Positions 9,288 to 18,365 of a stretch of 64,000 nucleotides of DNA are shown here, one piece after another. The stretch lies in assembly GCF_023169965.1 (NCBI RefSeq), contig NZ_AP025592.1, forward strand, positions 310,001 to 374,000, read 5' to 3'. The position numbers were made by a program, and so were the translations under genes. This stretch comes from Anaeromyxobacter paludicola (GTDB lineage Bacteria > Myxococcota > Myxococcia > Myxococcales > Anaeromyxobacteraceae). The stretch's first letter is position 1. Each line of letters begins with the position of its first letter. The notes under the pieces are model-generated. The model searched no databases, was not told where the DNA came from, and saw only the letters and a program-made list of their open reading frames with translations.

Positions 9288-10245
9288 CCCCGCCGCCCTC
9301 GCGGGCGCCGGCCGGGCCGAAGTTGAGCCGCTCCCGCTCGACGACGAGCGGCAGGTGGCGCACGTGCGTCTGGATCGAGCCGACGTACTCGCCCAGGATC
9401 CCGATGAAGAAGATCTGGACCGAGCCGAAGAAGTAGATGCCGATGAGCAGCGGCGCGAGGCCGAACTGGAACTCGTTCCAGAAGACCAGCTTCATCACCA
9501 GGTAGGCGAGGGAGATGAGCAGGCTCAGCGCCGCCATGCCGAAGCCGGCCAGGGTGGCGATCCGGAGCGGGGCGCGCGAGTGCTTGGTGAGCCCGAGCAT
9601 CGCCATGTCGAAGAGGGTGAAGAAGTTGTTCTTGGTCTTCCCCTTCTTGCGGAGCGGCTGATCGTAGGGGACGAGGGCCGGCTCGTAGCCCAGCTCCGAG
9701 ATGAGGCCGCGGAAGTAGGGGTTCGGATCGTCGATGCCGCGCAGGAGCTGGATCACCTGCTTGTCGTAGAGGCCGAACCCGGTGAAGTTCCGGATGAGCT
9801 TGGCGTCGGAGATGCGCGCCAGCACGCGGTAGAAGGTCTTCCGCGCCTGGGCCATGACGAAGCCCTCCTCCGTCGAGCGCTTCACGGCCGCGACGATCTT
9901 CGCGCCCGCCTCCCAGCGGCGCAGGAGCTCCGGGATCATCTCCGGCGGATCCTGCAGGTCGGACACGAGCGAGACCACCGCGTCGCCCTCGGCCTGGAGC
10001 ATGCCGTGGTAGGGCGAGCGGATGTGGCCGAAGTTGCCGGCGTTGAGGATGACCTTCACCTTCGGATCGGCCGCGGCGAGCGCGCGCAGGAGGTCCGGGG
10101 TGCGGTCCTTGGAGGCGTTGTCGATGAAGAGGTGCTCGTACTGGTAGCCCGGGAGCCCGTCCATCACCGCCTTCACGCGGCGGTAGACCTCCTCCACGTT
10201 GGCTTCCTCGTTGTAGCAGGGGGTGACGACGGTGATGAGCGGCAT
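9238..10245 (-). CDS. Glycosyltransferase family 2, DPM1/GtrB type with C-terminal membrane anchor
   Basis: 335 residues. The N-terminal GT-A domain begins PLITVVTPCYNEEANVEEVY and has the DXD-like SDLQDPPEMIP segment. Two hydrophobic helices lie at about 230-300, followed by an amphipathic tail. This is the polyprenyl-phosphate sugar synthase layout (transfer of a sugar from a nucleotide donor to undecaprenyl phosphate). It could provide lipid-linked sugar for the GT-C-like membrane proteins encoded just downstream on the other strand. ATG 10245 gives the normal N-terminus; an upstream in-frame start at 10374 only adds unrelated sequence. The last residues are a low-complexity Gly/Pro/Ala/Ser tail that overlaps the 3' end of the convergent ThDP gene. 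Confidence 0.88.
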   Translation of the reverse strand: MPLITVVTPCYNEEANVEEVYRRVKAVMDGLPGYQYEHLFIDNASKDRTPDLLRALAAADPKVKVILNAGNFGHIRSPYHGMLQAEGDAVVSLVSDLQDPPEMIPELLRRWEAGAKIVAAVKRSTEEGFVMAQARKTFYRVLARISDAKLIRNFTGFGLYDKQVIQLLRGIDDPNPYFRGLISELGYEPALVPYDQPLRKKGKTKNNFFTLFDMAMLGLTKHSRAPLRIATLAGFGMAALSLLISLAYLVMKLVFWNEFQFGLAPLLIGIYFFGSVQIFFIGILGEYVGSIQTHVRHLPLVVERERLNFGPAGAREGGGVTSPPSPAASRAAPSR

Positions 10246-10372
10246 GGGCGCGGTCCCGGGCGGAGTTCGGAGGCGCGCGCAGTGTAGCAGATGGCCGCCG
10301 GCGCTCGACCCTTGTTGCCGCCCGCAGGCCGCTCCCGTAATGTCGCCGCGCGATGGGCGAGGCGGGCGCGAC

Positions 10373-11959
10373 ATGAACCTCGAGCGGCTCCTGGACCGGG
10401 CCTTCTGGGCCCAGGACCGGCTCGCCTACAGCCTGCGCCGCCGGGGGTTCGCGGGGACGGCCCGGTTCCTGGCCGGGCGGGCGCTGCGCGCGGAGCGGCG
10501 CGCGCCGCCTCCGCTGGCAACGCAGTACCCGGGCTGGCTCGAGGCGCGCGCGCCGCGGCCGGCCGACCTGGCGCGGGCGCTCGACCGGCTCGCCTGGCGC
10601 CCGCTGGTGTCGATCGTCTCCGACGCCGCGCCCGGCTCACCCCTGGCGCAGAGCCTCGCCGCGCAGGGGTATCCCCGGTACGAGCTCGCGCCGTCGCTCG
10701 CCGCCGCCGCGGGCGAGGTGGTGGGCGCCCTGCGCGCGGGCGACCGCGTCCGGCCCGGTGCGCTGCTCCGGCTCGTGGCCCGGCTGGAGGAGGGGCTCGA
10801 GCTCGGCTACGCCGACCACGACGAGCCCGGGCCGGCGGGGCGCGTGCCCGTGCTGAAGCCCGACTGGTCGCCGGAGCTCCGGGAGGCGGTGGACTACGTG
10901 GGCCGCGCCTGGCTGGCGCGCCGCAGCTTTCTCGCCGCGCTCGGCGGCGATCCCACGCGGTCGCCGGGCTGCCGCGCGCCAGCCGGTGCCCGCATCGGGC
11001 GCGTGCCGGAGGTGCTCTTCCAGCTCGAGGACCGGTCCGGGCCAGCCGCTCCCGGAGCGCGGCCGCCGGAGCTCCGGGGCGACCCGCTCGTCTCGATCGT
11101 CATCCCCACCCGCGACCGCGTCGGGCTCCTGCGCGGGGCGGTGGCGAGCCTGGAGGCCCGGACGCCGCGGCCCCGGTTCGAGCTCGTGCTCGTGGACAAC
11201 GGCAGCGCCGATCCGGAGGCGCTCCGCTACCTGGCCGAGCTCTCCGGCCGCGGGCACCGGGTGGTCCGGCGCGACGCCCCGTTCAACTGGTCGGAGCTGA
11301 GCAACCTGGGGGCGCGCGCCGGGCGGGGCGAGCTCCTGCTCTTCCTCAACAACGACGTCGAGGCGCTCGAGCCGGGCTGGCTCGCGGCGCTGGCGGCCCG
11401 CGCGCAGGACCCGGAGGTCGGCCCCGTGGGCGCGCGCCTCCTCTATCCCGACGGCACCGTCCAGCACGCCGGCGTGATCGTGGGGCAGGGCGGGACCGCC
11501 GGCCACCCGTTCCGCGGCGCCCTGCCCGACGCGCCCGGGCCGCTCTTCGGCCCCGGCGTGGCGCGCGACTGGAGCGCGGTCACCGGGGCCTGCCTCCTGG
11601 TGCGCCGCGAGGTCTTCGAGGCGCTCGGCGGCTTCGACGAGCGGCTCCCGGTCGCCTACAACGACGTGGACTTCTGCCTGCGCGCCCGGGAGCGGGGGCT
11701 GCGGGTCGCCTACGAGCCCGCCGCCACGCTCCTGCACCGCGAGCAGGCCTCGCGGGCGCGGGTGGACCCGTGGCGCGACGGCGTTCGCTTCCGGCGGCGG
11801 TGGCGCGCGTTCCTCGAGGCGGGGGATCCGTACGGGCACCCCGGCCTGGACCTGACGTGGCCGGAGGGGGAGCTGGTGGCCCAGGGAGCGGAGGACGGGG
11901 GCCGGGACCGGCCTCATCCGAGGCGGGCGCGCGGCCGGATGGAGGGGGGGGAGGGATGA
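10373..11959 (+). CDS. Glycosyltransferase family 2 (rhamnosyltransferase-like)
   Basis: 528 residues. The first 230 or so residues are a degenerate domain that still reads like a GT2 fold (RPLVSIVSDAAPG). The second half is an intact GT2 catalytic domain: DPLVSIVIPTRDR, LVDNGSADPEA, FLNNDVEAL as the DXD-like metal motif, and GGFDERLPVAYNDVDFCLR. Such proteins add sugars to O-chains in the cytoplasm. ATG 10373 is chosen because the N-terminus aligns with a helical start; ATG 10340 would add eleven residues. The stop overlaps the next start (ATGA at 11956-11959), so it is coupled to the membrane protein downstream. Confidence 0.85.
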   Translation: MNLERLLDRAFWAQDRLAYSLRRRGFAGTARFLAGRALRAERRAPPPLATQYPGWLEARAPRPADLARALDRLAWRPLVSIVSDAAPGSPLAQSLAAQGYPRYELAPSLAAAAGEVVGALRAGDRVRPGALLRLVARLEEGLELGYADHDEPGPAGRVPVLKPDWSPELREAVDYVGRAWLARRSFLAALGGDPTRSPGCRAPAGARIGRVPEVLFQLEDRSGPAAPGARPPELRGDPLVSIVIPTRDRVGLLRGAVASLEARTPRPRFELVLVDNGSADPEALRYLAELSGRGHRVVRRDAPFNWSELSNLGARAGRGELLLFLNNDVEALEPGWLAALAARAQDPEVGPVGARLLYPDGTVQHAGVIVGQGGTAGHPFRGALPDAPGPLFGPGVARDWSAVTGACLLVRREVFEALGGFDERLPVAYNDVDFCLRARERGLRVAYEPAATLLHREQASRARVDPWRDGVRFRRRWRAFLEAGDPYGHPGLDLTWPEGELVAQGAEDGGRDRPHPRRARGRMEGGEG

Positions 11960-13407
11960 GCTTCTCGACGTGGGAGCGGACCGCGCGCGGAGCGCCCAGG
12001 TTCCCCGCGCTGCCGGCGGGCCGCTCCGGCGGCGCGCGCGGGGGCGCCCTGACGCTGCTGACCACCGTGTCGGCCGCCCTGGTGGCGTGCCTGCCCGCGC
12101 TCGGCGCGGCGCTCTATGTCGCGCGCTCCACCGTGGACGTGCCCTACTACGACCAGTGGCGCTTCGTGCCGCTGCTCCAGAAGCTCGCCGACGGGACGCT
12201 CGGCTGGAGCGACCTCACGGCCCAGCACGACGGTCACCGGGTCATCCTGGCGCGGCTCGTCACGCTCGCCTCCGCCCGCTTCGCGGGGTGGAACAACCTG
12301 GTCGAGGTCTGGGCCGGGTTCGCCTGCCTGGCGGCCACGGCGGGGCTCCTCCTCCGGTGCCACTGGCGCACCGCGCCGCCGGATCGGCCTCCCGCCTGGC
12401 GCCTGCTCTCGGCCCTGCCGTTCCTCTCGGCGCTCTTCAGCTTGAGGCAGTGGGAGAACCTGCTCGCGCCCTGGGCGGCCACCGCCTACGCCGGCGTCCT
12501 CCTCGTCCTGGCCGCGCTCTGGCTCGAGTCGCGCGAGCGACCGCGGACCGCCGCCGCGATGGCAACGGCGGTGGTGGCCTCGCTGACCTTCACCAACTGC
12601 CTGCTGGTCTGGCCGCTCGCCATGGCGCTCCCGTTCCTGGAGCGATGGTGGCCGCGGGACCGCGCGGCGGCCCCGCGGATCTGGCGATCCCTGGCGGTCT
12701 GGACGGCAGGGCTGGCGATCTTCTGCGCGGCGTACTTCAGGGGGTACCAGCTCGCGTCCCAGCAGCTGTCCGGCAGGACCAGCTACCTCATGAGGTTCCT
12801 GGTCGCGCTCGGGACGCCGCTCTCGTACACCCCGGGCGTGATCGCGGGCGGGGCGCTCCCGTTCGACCCCGCGGCCGCGGTGCCCACGGCGGCGCTGCTC
12901 GGCCTCGCGGTGCTCCTGTCGATCGGGCTCTCCATCCTGGCGATGCGCCGGACCGGGAGCGGGGATGTCCCCCTCCTGGTGGCCTTCGCGGGCTTCGGCG
13001 TCGGCTCCGTCCTGCTCCTGGCGCTCGGGCGCTCGAACCTCGGCGTCGGACAGGCCCTCTCCTCGCGGTACACCACCTGGGCCACCGTCGCGGTCGTGGC
13101 GGCCTTGTTCCTGCTGCGCGCCGCCGCCGCGAGCCGCCGGTGGCTGCGCCCGCTCCACGCCGCTGCGGCGATCGGCGTGCTGGCGACGAACCTCGTCGCC
13201 TTCCGGGTCGAGTTCCCCATCGGCGCCTACCGCGGCGCGGGGCTGGCGCGCTGGGCCGAGGTGGTCCGGCACTACCGGACCGCGACCGACGCCGAGCTCG
13301 CCAACCCCCACTACTCGCCCGAGGCCATCCGGGAGTGGAGCCGGATCCTCGAGCGGCTCCGGCTGAGCGCGTTCCGCCACGCCGGCCCGGAGACCGCGGA
13401 CCGCTGA
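11956..13407 (+). CDS. Multi-pass membrane protein, putative GT-C-like glycosyltransferase (paralog of 16944-18365)
   Basis: 483 residues with roughly ten hydrophobic segments. After the first membrane helix (about 30-58) comes a conserved polar loop with D66 (DVPYYDQWRF) and D92 (AQHDGHR). An acidic motif in the first extracytoplasmic loop is typical of GT-C enzymes using polyprenyl-linked donors. The C-terminus is soluble (HYRTATDAELANPHYSP...). The protein at 16944-18365 shares both blocks, roughly 60 per cent identical in the first loop by eye. Start ATG 11956 overlaps the upstream GT2 stop. No characterised family is recognised with certainty; O-chain modification or polymerisation is an inference from context. 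Confidence 0.8.
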   Translation: MSFSTWERTARGAPRFPALPAGRSGGARGGALTLLTTVSAALVACLPALGAALYVARSTVDVPYYDQWRFVPLLQKLADGTLGWSDLTAQHDGHRVILARLVTLASARFAGWNNLVEVWAGFACLAATAGLLLRCHWRTAPPDRPPAWRLLSALPFLSALFSLRQWENLLAPWAATAYAGVLLVLAALWLESRERPRTAAAMATAVVASLTFTNCLLVWPLAMALPFLERWWPRDRAAAPRIWRSLAVWTAGLAIFCAAYFRGYQLASQQLSGRTSYLMRFLVALGTPLSYTPGVIAGGALPFDPAAAVPTAALLGLAVLLSIGLSILAMRRTGSGDVPLLVAFAGFGVGSVLLLALGRSNLGVGQALSSRYTTWATVAVVAALFLLRAAAASRRWLRPLHAAAAIGVLATNLVAFRVEFPIGAYRGAGLARWAEVVRHYRTATDAELANPHYSPEAIREWSRILERLRLSAFRHAGPETADR

Positions 13408-13416
13408 GCTCCCGGA

Positions 13417-15684
13417 TCACCGCCGGCAGGTCCGCTCCCGGACGCAGGTGGCCGCCGAGAGGTCGAGCGCGACGTACGGGCCCGAGGGAACGGTGACCAC
13501 CTCCGGCCGCGCGGCGAGCGCCCGGACCACGCGCGCCGGCGCGAAGCCCGGGGGCCCGCCGTCGGGGCGCAGCAGCGCCGCCGGGGCGACGAGCAGGTCG
13601 AGCCCGGCCCAGGCCAGGTACTGCTCGAACCCGTCCTCGCTCGCGAAGATCGCCTGGAAGCTCCCGCCCATCTGCTCGAAGTCCTCGTACGGGCAGGGGA
13701 GCAGCCGGAGCGCTCCTTCTCCGTCGCCCGGCCCGGCGCGGCTGAACCCGGCGCAGCGGCGGAGCCCGGGGTGCGTGGAGAGGTAGCGCGCGATGGGCGC
13801 CGCCCCCGCCTCCGCGAGCTTGACCCGGGCGAGGTCGGCGTCGCGCGGGAAGGCCCCCCGCGGCGCGCGGCCGAAGGCGCTCGTCCCGGCGTGCCAGGAC
13901 CAGTGCGAGACGAACAGGAGCGGCAGCTGGACGAGGGTGAACGCGAGCGCGAGGGCCGCCAGGAGCTGCCGGGGCACGCCCGCCTCGAGGAGCAGCCCGG
14001 CCGCCCCGACCAGCGCCAGGGCGACCGGCACGGCGAAGTAGTTGCCGTCCGACCCGCCGTCCTCGTGCTTCACGATCACCGTGGCGATCACGATCGCGCC
14101 GAGCGCCAGGGGCGCGACGCCGAGCGCGAAGCGTCGCGGCTCCGGCCGGGAGGAGCGACGTGCGCAGAGGAGGAGCGCGGCCAGCGCGGCGAACAGCGCG
14201 ACGTTCCCGGGCCAGGCCATCTCGTAGTGCACGAGGCCGGAAGGGTCGAAGAGGAGCCGGTACCAGTACCGGGCGAGCGCGGCCGGGCCGCCGTGGAACC
14301 CGGGCGCGCCGGGCGGCTGCAGCAGGCTCCATGGCCAGCGGGGCGCCAGCCCGAGGAGCCGCCAGCCGCCGGACAGGAACGGCAGCGTCGGCACCCCGGT
14401 GAGCAGCCAGGTCCGCAGCAGCAGGCCGGCGAGCCCGGCGGCGCCCACCGCCGCGAGCAGCCAGCCCCCGCGCCGGCTCGCCAGCCCCGGCGCCGGTGGC
14501 CGCGCCGCCTGGCGCGCCCGGAGCGCCGCCGCGGCCGCGAACCCGAGCAGCAGCAGCGGGGCCCAGGCGTAGAGCGTGACCTTCGTCCCGAGCATCCCCA
14601 TCACCGCGAGCGCGGCGAAGGGCGCCTCGGCGGCGCCCGCGCCCCGGGCCCACCGCCACAGGTGCAGGGCCGCCAGGAAGGCGAGGCAGTGGCCCAGGTT
14701 GTCCGACTTGGCCGAGGAGGCCATGTTGGACAGCGCCGGGAGCGTCCCGCAGAGCGCGACGAGCCAGAGCGCCGCGGTGCGCGACGCGCCGTTCTCGCGG
14801 CCGAGCCGGTACAGGGCGGCGAAGGCCACTCCCAGGACGAGCACGTTGAGGGAGAGGAGGAACGCCCGGCTTCCGAGGCCGCCGAGGGGCGCCGCGAGCA
14901 GCTCGAACTGCTTCGGGTAGTAGTAGACGAAGTGGACGAGCCGGAGGTCGTCGAAGAAGGAGCGCGGTCCGAACAGCACGCGCTCGGGGCGGATGCCGTA
15001 CCAGCCGGAGTCGTAGTCCACGGCGACCGCGGCCTTGCCGAACTGGATGGCGAGCAGGACGAGCGCGAAGGCCGCCAGGAGCGCCTCGCGCCGGGGCGCT
15101 CGCCGGAAGGCGCGGAGGGCGGCGCCGGTCATCGTGGGGCGGCTCCGCCGGGTGGCGAGCGCCGCCGCGGCGAGCGCGAGGGCCAGGAGCCGCAGGTGGG
15201 CGAGGCTGCCGAAACCGGCCAGGGAGGCGGCGCAGACGAGCGCGGTCCAGGCGGCGACGCCGCAGAGGAAGGACTCGAGGACCTCCTGCAGCTCCGGCAA
15301 CGTCCGTGCCAGGCCGGCGCGCTTCCGGAGCCACGCGCCGGCGCCGGCGAGCGCCTCCACGTAGAGCAGGGCGGCCAGCGCCGGGAGCAGCATGGCGCGC
15401 AGCTGCAGGTAGGCCGCCGCGGCCGCGATGCCGACCGCGACGGTCGGCGCCCGCGTGCCCCAGAGAGACACGGCGGCCGCGAGGAGGAGGAAGAGGGCGG
15501 CGACCTCGAGGCCCCCTTCGACGACGGAGGGCTGCCGCAAGTGCCAGCCGTACACGCCGAGCAGCAGGTGCCGGAGGGGCAGCCAGAGGAACGGGAGCGC
15601 GAGGAGGCTCGCCAGGACGAGCGGCGCGCGACGGGCGGGGCAGGGAGGCGGCGCGGGAGCGACGAGCTGCCGCGCCGGCCTCAC
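13417..15684 (-). CDS. Large multi-pass membrane protein, putative GT-C (GT39/83-like) glycosyltransferase
   Basis: 755 residues, about a dozen hydrophobic helices in the first 600 residues and a soluble C-terminal portion ending in a cysteine-containing tail. A loop after the helices near residue 230 contains VDYDSGWYG, a plausible catalytic acidic motif of the GT-C fold; FVYYYPKQFELL follows. GTG 15684 overlaps the gmhB stop by four bases (GTGA), fixing the start; reading further upstream gives only arginine-rich translation of the gmhB region. It is the last gene of the heptose operon and converges on the membrane protein ending at 13407. A role in transferring a lipid-linked sugar on the periplasmic side is likely but not proven. 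Confidence 0.8.
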   Translation of the reverse strand: MRPARQLVAPAPPPCPARRAPLVLASLLALPFLWLPLRHLLLGVYGWHLRQPSVVEGGLEVAALFLLLAAAVSLWGTRAPTVAVGIAAAAAYLQLRAMLLPALAALLYVEALAGAGAWLRKRAGLARTLPELQEVLESFLCGVAAWTALVCAASLAGFGSLAHLRLLALALAAAALATRRSRPTMTGAALRAFRRAPRREALLAAFALVLLAIQFGKAAVAVDYDSGWYGIRPERVLFGPRSFFDDLRLVHFVYYYPKQFELLAAPLGGLGSRAFLLSLNVLVLGVAFAALYRLGRENGASRTAALWLVALCGTLPALSNMASSAKSDNLGHCLAFLAALHLWRWARGAGAAEAPFAALAVMGMLGTKVTLYAWAPLLLLGFAAAAALRARQAARPPAPGLASRRGGWLLAAVGAAGLAGLLLRTWLLTGVPTLPFLSGGWRLLGLAPRWPWSLLQPPGAPGFHGGPAALARYWYRLLFDPSGLVHYEMAWPGNVALFAALAALLLCARRSSRPEPRRFALGVAPLALGAIVIATVIVKHEDGGSDGNYFAVPVALALVGAAGLLLEAGVPRQLLAALALAFTLVQLPLLFVSHWSWHAGTSAFGRAPRGAFPRDADLARVKLAEAGAAPIARYLSTHPGLRRCAGFSRAGPGDGEGALRLLPCPYEDFEQMGGSFQAIFASEDGFEQYLAWAGLDLLVAPAALLRPDGGPPGFAPARVVRALAARPEVVTVPSGPYVALDLSAATCVRERTCRR

Positions 15685-16244
15685 GGCGCGACCATCCGAT
15701 CGCCGATCCAGGCCGCGGCGGCGGGCAGATCGGCGACGACGGCGTCGCTCGGGGTGCCGGGTGGCTGCCGGGCGCCGTGCCCGGTCCGCACCAGCACCGC
15801 CGCGCAGCCCACCCGGCGCGCCGCCTCCAGATCCGAGGCCTTGTCGCCCACCAGGAAGGAGCGGCCCAGGTCGAGCGCGTGCCGGCGCGCCGCCTCGAGC
15901 AGCATGCCGGGGGAGGGCTTGCGGCAGTCGCACGCGGTCCGGTAGCGGCCCACACCTTCGGTCGGGTGGTGCGGGCAGTAGAGCAGGTCGTCCCAGTCGG
16001 CGCCGTCGGCCCGCAGGAGCTCCCGGAGCCGGGCGTGGATCCCGGCGAGCTCCTCCTCAGAGCAGAGCCCGCGCGCGACCGCCGACTGGTTGGTCACGAC
16101 CACCACCGCGAGCCCGAGCTCCCGCAGGCGGCGCACCGCCGCGGCGGCACCCGGGATCAGCCGGACGTCCTCCGCCCGATGGAGGTGGTGCACCTCCTCG
16201 ATGAGCACGCCGTCGCGGTCGAGGAAGGCGGCCCTGCGGGTCAC
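15681..16244 (-). CDS. gmhB: D-glycero-D-manno-heptose 1,7-bisphosphate 7-phosphatase
   Basis: 187 residues, HAD superfamily, histidinol-phosphatase subgroup. FLDRDGVL near the N-terminus supplies the nucleophile and acid aspartates, TNQS is motif II, and the Cys/His zinc-site block CPHHPTEG...CDCRKPSPGM is typical of GmhB. It dephosphorylates D-glycero-D-manno-heptose 1,7-bisphosphate at C7. The start is GTG 16244, in a GTGA overlap with gmhA, and its own stop overlaps the next gene in the same way. With gmhA, hddA and hddC in the same operon it belongs to the GDP-heptose branch. Confidence 0.94.
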   Translation of the reverse strand: MTRRAAFLDRDGVLIEEVHHLHRAEDVRLIPGAAAAVRRLRELGLAVVVVTNQSAVARGLCSEEELAGIHARLRELLRADGADWDDLLYCPHHPTEGVGRYRTACDCRKPSPGMLLEAARRHALDLGRSFLVGDKASDLEAARRVGCAAVLVRTGHGARQPPGTPSDAVVADLPAAAAWIGDRMVAP

Positions 16245-16828
16245 GCGCCGGCGCGCTCCGAAAGCGAGGACTCGACGAGGCCGCAGAGGATGTGACCGAG
16301 GGTGATGTGGCTCTCCTGGATCCGCGGGGTCGCCCGGGAAGGCACGGCGAGGAGCAGGTCGCAGGCGGAGGCGCAGCGGCCCCCGCCCTCGCCCGTGAGC
16401 GCGACGGCGAACGCCCCCAGCGTCCGGGCCCGCGCGAGCGCGCTCACGACGCCTTCGGAGTCGCCGCTGGTCGAGATCCCGAAGACCACGTCGCCCGGCT
16501 CGACCCAGGCCTCGACCTGGCGGACGAAGACCTGATCGTAGCCGTAGTCGTTCGCGATGGCGGTCACGGCGGAGGTGTTGGTGTGGAGGGCGATGGCTCG
16601 GAGCGGCGCGCGCTCGCGCCGGTAGCGGCCCAGGAACTCCGCCGCGAGGTGCTGGGCGTCGGCCGCGGAGCCGCCGTTGCCGAAGAAGACCAGCTTCTTG
16701 CCGGCGCGCAGGGCCGCCGCCGCCCGCTCCGCCGCCTGCGCCACCGCGGCACACAGGGCGTCGCTCCACGCGCGCTTCACCGCGATGCTTTCCTCGAGCT
16801 CCTGGCGGACCTGCGCAGTCGTGCTCAT
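16241..16828 (-). CDS. gmhA: Sedoheptulose 7-phosphate isomerase
   Basis: 195 residues, SIS-domain protein of normal GmhA size. Signature segments FGNGGSAADAQHLAAEF (about 49-65), STSGDSEGV and the C-terminal ESHITLGHILC helix with the catalytic Glu/His are all present. It converts sedoheptulose 7-phosphate to D-glycero-D-manno-heptose 7-phosphate, the first committed heptose step. It lies 115 bases downstream of the membrane protein gene on the same strand, so it may have its own promoter or be read through from hddA/hddC. Confidence 0.95.
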   Translation of the reverse strand: MSTTAQVRQELEESIAVKRAWSDALCAAVAQAAERAAAALRAGKKLVFFGNGGSAADAQHLAAEFLGRYRRERAPLRAIALHTNTSAVTAIANDYGYDQVFVRQVEAWVEPGDVVFGISTSGDSEGVVSALARARTLGAFAVALTGEGGGRCASACDLLLAVPSRATPRIQESHITLGHILCGLVESSLSERAGA

Positions 16829-16943
16829 CCTCGGCTCTCCGTGATCGCGCCAGGCGCCTGGACGGCGCTGGCGACCCCTGAACGGCGGGAGGGTAGCACG
16901 GCGGGGCGACCCGTGCCGGACCCGGTGGGTGGCCGGGGCGCGA

Positions 16944-18365
16944 TCACGGCCGCGGTCCCGGACCGCCGCGGAACGCGCTGAGCCGCTGCCGTTCCAGCGA
17001 GGCCGACCACTGCCGGATCAGCCCGGGAGGGAAGTGCGGGTTCGAGAGCGCCTCGTCGCTCTGGGTGCGGTAGGCGCGGACGCGCTCCGCCCACCCGTGC
17101 AGCCACCCGGCGCGGAACTTCGCCATGTGGAGCTCGCGGTGGATCGCGACCGCGTTGGCCACCAGGGCGAACGCGAGCAGGCCCCAGCGCGCCGAGCCGA
17201 GCGCACGGGGCGCGGGCTCCCGGGCTCCCCGCCGGGTCGCGGCCAGCAGCGCGGCGGCGAGGACCATGGTCACGGACGTCGTGTAGCGGGACGAGGCCGC
17301 CTGCCCCAGCCCCAGGGAGGACCGGCCGAGCGCCAGCATCGCCACCGAGCCCAGGCCGAAGAGGCCCATCGCCACGTACAGATCGTAATCCGCCACGAGC
17401 TGGGCCCTCCGCCGCGGGTCGAGGCAGACCAGCAGCGCCGCGAGCACGAGGACGCCCAGACCGAGAGAGAGCGGCACGCCGGTGAGGGGCGTCACCGCGC
17501 TCGTTCCGGAGATCACGCCGCGATCCGGCGAGAGCGCCGTCCCGAGCGCGACGAGGAAGCGCAGCGCCACCGGGCCGGGGCCGGCCCCGGAGCGAGCCAG
17601 CAGCGTGTCGTAACGGTAGAAGTAGGCGGCCAGCACCGCCGCCGCGGTCGCGATCCAGGGCAGGCAGCGGCGGAGGGTCGCGCGCAGCGCCGGAAGCACG
17701 GGCGCGCCGGGGCGGTGGGTCCGGAGGAACACCTGCACCACCACCACCGGCCAGACCAGGAAGCCGTTGGTGAACGTCAGGCTCGCGAGCGTGGCCGACG
17801 TCACGGCGGCGATCCACCGCCCGCGCTGCACCAGGGCGAACGTGAGGATCACGAGGAACTCGAGGGAGAACATGCAGAGCGCCCAGGGGGCGATGAGGTT
17901 CTCCCACTGGCGCAGCCCGAAGACGATCGACGCCAGGGCCACCGGGCAGAGCGCCAGCCAGGCACGGCCCGCGGCCGGGCCCGCCGCCCGCGAGAGCAGC
18001 CAGCCGAGCAGCAGCCCGGTCGCGGCGAGGAAGGCGAACCCGCCCCACACCTCCCACAGGATGTTCCAGCTCGTGAGCCGGGCGGAGGCGAGGATGGCGA
18101 GCCGGGTGGTCACGATCCGGTGACCGTCGTGCTGCGCCACCAGGTCCGAGAGCGCGAGGGCCCCGGCGCGCCACTTCTCGATGAGCGGGATGAACCGCCA
18201 CTCGTCGTAGAAGGGGACGTCGGTGGCGATGGCGCGCACGTACCGGAACGCCACCAGGGCGGGCAGCAGCGCCACGGCCCAGGGCAGCGCCAGCGCCGCC
18301 CGCGACCGCCAGCCGGCGACGGCGCCTGCCGCGGCGCCCGCGCCGGCGCTCGCCTCTCCGATCAT
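16944..18365 (-). CDS. Multi-pass membrane protein, putative GT-C-like glycosyltransferase (paralog of 11956-13407)
   Basis: 473 residues with about ten hydrophobic segments. It shares with the protein at 11956-13407 the loop DVPFYDEWRF, the AQHDGHR block, FGLRQWENL, RYTT near the last helices and the C-terminal YRTQSDEALSNPHF segment. The two genes are therefore a diverged duplicate pair, placed on opposite strands of the island. Start ATG 18365 overlaps the hddC stop (ATGA); the in-frame start at 18392 would extend back into hddC. No experimentally known homolog is recognised. Two copies with the same polar loop suggest two related sugar transfers or a polymerase and a ligase-like partner (inference). 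Confidence 0.8.
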   Translation of the reverse strand: MIGEASAGAGAAAGAVAGWRSRAALALPWAVALLPALVAFRYVRAIATDVPFYDEWRFIPLIEKWRAGALALSDLVAQHDGHRIVTTRLAILASARLTSWNILWEVWGGFAFLAATGLLLGWLLSRAAGPAAGRAWLALCPVALASIVFGLRQWENLIAPWALCMFSLEFLVILTFALVQRGRWIAAVTSATLASLTFTNGFLVWPVVVVQVFLRTHRPGAPVLPALRATLRRCLPWIATAAAVLAAYFYRYDTLLARSGAGPGPVALRFLVALGTALSPDRGVISGTSAVTPLTGVPLSLGLGVLVLAALLVCLDPRRRAQLVADYDLYVAMGLFGLGSVAMLALGRSSLGLGQAASSRYTTSVTMVLAAALLAATRRGAREPAPRALGSARWGLLAFALVANAVAIHRELHMAKFRAGWLHGWAERVRAYRTQSDEALSNPHFPPGLIRQWSASLERQRLSAFRGGPGPRP

